This document shows positions 59,765 to 64,000 of a stretch of DNA of 64,000 nucleotides, piece after piece. Every line of letters begins with the position of its first letter. Position 1 is the first letter of the stretch. This stretch comes from an uncultured Roseburia sp. (GTDB lineage Bacteria > Bacillota > Clostridia > Lachnospirales > Lachnospiraceae). The translations under genes were made by a program, and so were the position numbers. The notes beneath the pieces are model-generated. The model saw nothing but the letters and a program-made list of their open reading frames with translations, made no database searches and had not been told where the DNA came from. Where the stretch lies: the NCBI GenBank assembly GCA_934292805.1, contig CAKQXQ010000007.1, forward strand, positions 1 to 64,000, in the 5' to 3' direction.

Positions 59765-60376
59765 ATGAGTAACGCAGGATTAGATTTATATACAACCATG
59801 AATGTCATGGAGGTTGCAGATGCATTGGAGTACGGACAGAGGAATTTGGACCACGCAACCTATGCAAAGGTCACGAAAGCATGTAAGCAGTTGGTATTAC
59901 ACAGTCTTTTGTGGATATTTATCGGAATCATTGTCGGTTTCGGAATTATGGTTGCCGGACATCAGATTATGGAAATGAAATCGAATGAATTATTGAATGC
60001 ATATGACGCAACAAACTGGGTCCCAGGAGTAAGAATCGATTCAAATACGGTACAATACACAAAAGGCGAGTCTTACAGATACGATGTCACAGAACTTGGG
60101 ATCGACTTGGATCGGGATTTCCCAAACCAAAGGAGAATGGATTTATTGTTGGACGATAATAACCAGTTGAAAGGTGTCGTTTCAGACAAAGATTCAAAGA
60201 AAATAACCGATATATATGCGTTTGGAATGGTGTATGGACTGGTTGCGATGGTTGTTATTATAGTTGGATTCATTCTTATTGTCCGAAAACATACTTCTTA
60301 TGGCAGAAAATGGTATGCGTTTTTGAAGTGGTGCAGTACCAGAAATGATACGCTGCTGGATATCATACGAGAGTAG
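59765..60376 (+). CDS. Membrane protein with two transmembrane segments, function unknown
   Basis: The 203-residue protein has a cytoplasmic N-terminus and a transmembrane segment at ~residues 45-68. A soluble domain of about 75 residues follows (GVRIDSNTVQYTKGESYRYDV), with a second transmembrane segment at ~155-175. I recognise no family. A TATAAT box at 59719-59724 and a ribosome site AGGAGAG precede it, and a terminator follows. Confidence 0.72.
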   Translation: MSNAGLDLYTTMNVMEVADALEYGQRNLDHATYAKVTKACKQLVLHSLLWIFIGIIVGFGIMVAGHQIMEMKSNELLNAYDATNWVPGVRIDSNTVQYTKGESYRYDVTELGIDLDRDFPNQRRMDLLLDDNNQLKGVVSDKDSKKITDIYAFGMVYGLVAMVVIIVGFILIVRKHTSYGRKWYAFLKWCSTRNDTLLDIIRE

Positions 60377-60390
60377 TATTTACAGAATAA

Positions 60391-60435
60391 GAAAAGAGCC
60401 CTGATGAATGAATACAGATATTGGGGCTCTATTCT
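60391..60435 (+). terminator. Rho-independent terminator
   Basis: GAGCCC pairs with GGGCTC around a 22-base loop followed by TATTCTTCCT. Confidence 0.65.
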
Positions 60436-60459
60436 TCCTCTTAAATAGTTAAATTAGAT

Positions 60460-60697
60460 AATAAATGAGGTCAGTCTGGATTTAAACAGCAAAAAACTGC
60501 AACAGCTTGGTGCAGAAATCGGTGAAAATCAAAAACTGCACCAAGTTGGTGCAGAATTAGAGTTGCAACTTACGATAATATACGCTTACAAGAAATAAAA
60601 TCGCAGTTGCCATCAGAGGAGGCTATTCAGAAACGATTAGAACAGGCAGAAGAAGAATATATTTTAAAACTAAAAGAAAAAAGTAAATTAGGATGAT
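60460..60697 (+). pseudogene. Frameshifted coiled-coil gene remnant with internal 39-bp repeat
   Basis: One frame reads EVSLDLNSKKLQQLGAEIGE then QKLHQVGAELELQL and stops. After a shift another frame reads DNIRLQEIKSQLPSEEAIQK, continues through a Glu/Lys-rich stretch and ends SKLG-stop (60692-60694). Both parts have the Glu/Lys/Leu composition of a coiled coil. A 26-base segment is repeated nearly exactly at 60492-60517 and 60531-60556. No start or ribosome site remains. The tail resembles those of Rpn/PD-(D/E)XK-type proteins, but this is weak. The 60377-60808 gap holds nothing else except terminators. Confidence 0.5.
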
Positions 60698-60737
60698 TAA
60701 TATGCCATTATATGCAGTATGCAATCTATAGAATGAT

Positions 60738-60777
60738 AAAGAAGCGCCAGACCTATTGATGGTCAAAGCGCTTCTTT
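60738..60777 (-). terminator. Terminator of the GH35 gene
   Basis: AAAGAAGCGC pairs with GCGCTTCTTT, with an inner GACC/GGTC stem. T residues follow on both strands; it lies just beyond the GH35 stop. Confidence 0.82.
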
Positions 60778-60808
60778 TGACACCCTGCTTTTTATAGCTT
60801 GACGTTGA

Positions 60809-62554
60809 TTAACCTATATCAGGTTCGTCCTTCAATGTGATGGTATCGCAGGATTTACCGTCTGTTTCAAATATGACAATTTCGTTATGACCGGTTTTTA
60901 ACAGTGGTGCCGGAATATAAAGACGTTTCTGTGGACCAATTTCCCAGAATCTGCCTATATTAAAGCCATTGACGAAGATGCATCCTTTTCCCCAGCCTTC
61001 AAAATCAAGAAAAGTATCTGCAGGCTCATCAACTGTTAAGATGAAACGGTAGAATCCAGGAAGCCCGTCTGTGTATTCCTTTGAATAGTCTATCTTTTCA
61101 ATATTATCGAGCGGTAAAGTGTATTGCTGCCAATGATTGTGCATGTGTCCATCCAGCTGCACGCACTGAGCGATACCTTTTTGCTGATGCTCCATGCGGG
61201 GACCAAAATTTACACGCCCCATATTTTCAACGAGAATATCGAAGTCTGAATTCTGCTCGAACTCAATATTTAATGTCTGTTCCTGCAACAATTCCCGGTC
61301 ATAAAGAATACTTACAGGTTTTTTGTCGATGAAAATATTTGCCCGGTCATTTGTTTCCCACAGCCTGATTTTATCAATTTTGTTTTCGGTATGAAGTGTG
61401 GAATGATATAAAATATATCCATAATTTTGTCCCAATTGTTCCATGCTTTGTGGAAAACTGTTTGGAACAGGTGTGCTTAAGTCATCAATAACAGAAAAAA
61501 GACTGACTTTATCCTGTACATGTAATGTACCATAGGATTTGCGTGAAATCTTAGTCGAAAAATGTACTTCAGGAATTTCTCTATATTTCTGGATCACTTC
61601 TTTGTATCGGATATACTTTTCGGTAATCTGTCCATCTTCAGTCAGAACTGCATCATAATCGTAAGAGGTAACATCCGGCGTCAGTTCATCATAATAGTTA
61701 GAACCATTCATAAATCCGAAGTTTGTTCCGCCTTCGAACATATAAATATTTACATGACCAAGCTCTAACATTTTGTCAAGATCCTTTACACTCTGTTCCA
61801 GGTCGCCTCTCATGTGACCACCATTTCCCCAGTGATCGAACCATCCAACCCAGAATTCAGTACACATTAAAGGACCACCATTCGTAAATTTGCTCAATTC
61901 CTGGAAACGTTCTTCTGTTTTTGAACCGAAATTTCCGGTTGGAAGAGCACCTTTCAGATGACCACCCTTTAAATTTGCTTCAAACGGACCGTCTGAGGTG
62001 ACAAAAGGAACAACTATGCCGGATTCTGTCATCTTATCTTTTAATAGCATAAGATAATCTTTGTCATTGGCATAGTAGCCGTATTCGTTTTCTACCTGCA
62101 TTAAAATTACGGGACCGCCATAATTGATCTGATAAGGCACGATCTTTTTCAATAATACGTCATAATAATCATAAACATGGCGTAGAAAAGGTGCATAATT
62201 TACACGTAGTTTCATACCGTTTTCGGCTAAAAGCCATGCCGGAAGACCTCCAAACTCCCATTCGGCACAGATATATGGAGAAGGGCGGAGAATTACATAT
62301 AATCCAAGATCTTGAGCTGTTTTTATGAAATTTTCGATATTTAGCATTCCGTCAAAACAGAAATGTCCTTTTTGCGGTTCATGCATATTCCACGGAATGT
62401 ATGTTTCTACGGTATTGCATCCCATGGCTTTTAGTTTTTCGAGTCGATCCCTCCAATATTCAGGAACAATCCTGAAATAATGGACTGCTCCGGAGATGAT
62501 TTGAAAGGGTTCCCCATTCAGATAAAAAGTATCTTTGATTTCAAATATTCCCAT
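60809..62554 (-). CDS. Glycoside hydrolase family 35 beta-galactosidase
   Basis: The 581-residue protein has the GH35 barrel: ISGAVHYFRIVPEYWRDRL at the start, acid/base Glu 157 in QVENEYGYY and nucleophile Glu 233 in CTEFWVGWFDHWG. C-terminal jelly-roll domains end with GWGKGCIFVNGFNIGRFWEIG. No signal peptide is present, so it cleaves imported beta-galactosides in the cytoplasm. It is divergent from a sugar-binding lipoprotein gene, and the two are probably one utilisation locus. Confidence 0.94.
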   Translation of the reverse strand: MGIFEIKDTFYLNGEPFQIISGAVHYFRIVPEYWRDRLEKLKAMGCNTVETYIPWNMHEPQKGHFCFDGMLNIENFIKTAQDLGLYVILRPSPYICAEWEFGGLPAWLLAENGMKLRVNYAPFLRHVYDYYDVLLKKIVPYQINYGGPVILMQVENEYGYYANDKDYLMLLKDKMTESGIVVPFVTSDGPFEANLKGGHLKGALPTGNFGSKTEERFQELSKFTNGGPLMCTEFWVGWFDHWGNGGHMRGDLEQSVKDLDKMLELGHVNIYMFEGGTNFGFMNGSNYYDELTPDVTSYDYDAVLTEDGQITEKYIRYKEVIQKYREIPEVHFSTKISRKSYGTLHVQDKVSLFSVIDDLSTPVPNSFPQSMEQLGQNYGYILYHSTLHTENKIDKIRLWETNDRANIFIDKKPVSILYDRELLQEQTLNIEFEQNSDFDILVENMGRVNFGPRMEHQQKGIAQCVQLDGHMHNHWQQYTLPLDNIEKIDYSKEYTDGLPGFYRFILTVDEPADTFLDFEGWGKGCIFVNGFNIGRFWEIGPQKRLYIPAPLLKTGHNEIVIFETDGKSCDTITLKDEPDIG

Positions 62555-62682
62555 TTTTGATGATTCCTGCCTATTTACTTGAATTAAAAGTTGTTAGTTG
62601 AAGCAATGTTAATGAAGTTGTGAATTTGCATAACAAATGACAAATGGCATTGATGAAAATATAAAAAATATACAATGACATA

Positions 62683-62731
62683 TTGACTTGCAAAAATTTA
62701 TGTGCTACACTCTGCTCATGTAAACGTTTAC
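62683..62731 (+). promoter_or_regulatory. Promoter and LacI/CcpA-type operator of the binding-protein gene
   Basis: TTGACT (62683-62688) and TACACT (62706-62711) are 17 bases apart. The perfect palindrome GTAAACGTTTAC (62720-62731), with a central CG typical of LacI-family sites, covers the expected transcription start, so bound repressor would block initiation. Confidence 0.78.
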
Positions 62732-62772
62732 TTGTACACGAAAATTATATACTATTATTGGAGGACGTGTCA

Positions 62773-64000
62773 ATGAAAAAAGTGAAAAGAGCATTAGCAC
62801 TTGCGTTAGCATTATCAACGGTTATGGTTTCTGCATGTGGTTCAACAGCAGATACAAACAACAATAACACAGATAAGACGGCAGATACAACAGAAAATGC
62901 AGCTGCTGAGAATGGGGATAAAGTAGAATTAAGATTCTTACTTTGGGGAAATCAGGAAGAAATCGATAAAAAAACAGAATGGACAGAGAAATTTAACGAA
63001 GAAAACGACAGAATACATGTAAGTCTGGAAGCTATTCCGGAAGGATTTCATGACAAACTGACAGTTCAGATCTCTTCTGGTACATTAGCAGATCTTGTTC
63101 AGATTGCCGGAGACTTTGGTGGTGTATATTTCAAAGAAGGTTTATTTGAACCATTAGATTCATATATTGAGAAAGACGGATTACAGGATGCATGGGTAGA
63201 TACATTGATGACTGGATTGTCATATAACGGAAGCGTATACGCTGCACCATGTACTTATAACTCCGGTTATATTATCTACAACAAGACAATGTTTGAAGAG
63301 AATAACGTTCCGTTGCCAACAGATGACTGGACAGAAGAAGATTTCCTTGCAGCTGCACAGGCATTGACACAGGGCGAGGGAGATGACAAAGTCTGGGGTG
63401 CTGATTTTACATCCTGGTGGGCATACTCTCTGGCAAGAAATCTTTATGACGGATATAAAGCATGGGATTGGGAAGAAGGCAAGATGACAGCAGACACAGA
63501 AGGATTCCGTGATGGACTTCAGTTTATGTCAGACTTATATCAGAAATATAAAGTTTCTCCAACACCTACACAGGCAGCTGATATTGGCGGATCTTTCACA
63601 ACAGGAAAATACGCAATGACAATCGGAGCTTCCTGGGATATGGCAAGCTTCAATGAAGCGATTGGAGATAGTTTTGAATGGGACATCGTAACATTCCCAT
63701 CTAATGAGAAATATGGTCAGTGGAGATCTCCATTATGGACAACTGCGATCGGTATTTCCGCAGATTGCCCTTACAAAGATGAAGCATGGGAATACATTAA
63801 ATATATGTCTGCATCTGATGAGATTCAGGATCAGATCGAAGTGATCGGATTACCGGCATTAAAATCTGTAAGTGAGAGCGATGATTTCATTAACAATATT
63901 CCGGATGGATGGAAACCTTTCCACAAAGAAGTATATGCAAAAGCACTTAACTATGCAGTAGATGGTGTAGTATTGAATGAAATCCAGGATGGAATTATGA
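62773..64000 (+). CDS. Sugar ABC transporter substrate-binding lipoprotein, cut by the window end
   Basis: ATG 62773 follows GGAGG and the frame is open to the last base (409 codons seen). The product has a signal peptide with lipobox VSAC (Cys 22), an Asn/Thr/Asp-rich linker and a family 1 solute-binding fold (KVELRFLLWGNQEEIDKK, YNKTMFEENNVPLPTDDWTEED). It should bind an oligosaccharide, plausibly a beta-galactoside given the divergent GH35 gene. Permease genes are expected just beyond the window. Confidence 0.94.
   Translation, partial: MKKVKRALALALALSTVMVSACGSTADTNNNNTDKTADTTENAAAENGDKVELRFLLWGNQEEIDKKTEWTEKFNEENDRIHVSLEAIPEGFHDKLTVQISSGTLADLVQIAGDFGGVYFKEGLFEPLDSYIEKDGLQDAWVDTLMTGLSYNGSVYAAPCTYNSGYIIYNKTMFEENNVPLPTDDWTEEDFLAAAQALTQGEGDDKVWGADFTSWWAYSLARNLYDGYKAWDWEEGKMTADTEGFRDGLQFMSDLYQKYKVSPTPTQAADIGGSFTTGKYAMTIGASWDMASFNEAIGDSFEWDIVTFPSNEKYGQWRSPLWTTAIGISADCPYKDEAWEYIKYMSASDEIQDQIEVIGLPALKSVSESDDFINNIPDGWKPFHKEVYAKALNYAVDGVVLNEIQDGIM

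Overview
The window looks like a chromosomal segment of a gut Clostridia bacterium, most likely Lachnospiraceae. This is inferred from moderate-to-low GC, AGGAGG ribosome-binding sites, TTGACA/TATAAT promoters, a CIRCE operator, and gene types common in that family: a GH31 isomaltase-like enzyme, a CD1871A-type CXXC protein, and a yaaO-holB-ricT-yabB-rsmI housekeeping block. No phage, CRISPR array or intact insertion sequence was found.

Layout. 1-2.7 kb: the tail of an unknown gene, a membrane-embedded LuxR-type regulator and a split chromate transporter pair. 2.7-3.5 kb: a decayed DUF4143 ATPase and a hairpin-rich leader. 3.5-14.3 kb: a surface locus made of a 2738-residue Listeria-Bacteroides/MucBP-like repeat protein, three small exported proteins in tight tandem, and a LuxR-type regulator. 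14.4-18.7 kb: a TPP riboswitch and a thiamine-precursor ECF transporter (ykoE, leaderless ThiY-like protein, ykoD, ykoC), then a flavodoxin. 18.9-21 kb: a ureidoglycolate lyase-like gene and a Crp/Fnr regulator divergent from a ferredoxin-like protein. 21-25.7 kb: a DeoR-regulated tetronate operon (kinase, PdxA2, GntP permease). 25.8-29.1 kb: a lipoprotein, rhamnulose-1-phosphate aldolase, a small conserved protein and a zinc alcohol dehydrogenase.

29.1-33 kb: a redox module (CXXC peptide, polyferredoxin membrane protein, TlpA-like lipoprotein) divergent from a two-component system. 33-37.2 kb: an FMN 2-hydroxyacid oxidase, bioY, hemC and pepT. 37.4-38.1 kb: tRNA-Lys, then two tandem terminator hairpins sharing a 12-nt loop (candidate guanidine-IV/mepA motif), leading into a MATE gene that has lost most of its body. 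38.4-41 kb: CIRCE-controlled hsp20, an aldo/keto reductase and trmB. 41.2-49.3 kb: a LacI-controlled alpha-glycoside operon (two GH31 enzymes around an ABC importer without its own ATPase), with the same 12-bp operator at two points. 49.6-52.2 kb: a D,D-carboxypeptidase and a MobA-MobB-like fusion. 52.4-58.8 kb: the yaaO-type housekeeping block. 58.9-60.4 kb: a DUF4160/DUF2442 pair and a membrane protein. 60.8-64 kb: a GH35 beta-galactosidase divergent from a sugar-binding lipoprotein that runs off the window.

The cell appears to be a heterotrophic anaerobe importing alpha- and beta-glycosides, sugar acids and vitamin precursors. The most unusual items are the tandem riboswitch-like hairpins on a broken MATE gene, the giant repeat-protein locus, the leaderless ThiY-like protein and the membrane redox triad. 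All functions are read from sequence motifs by eye; no database search was run.
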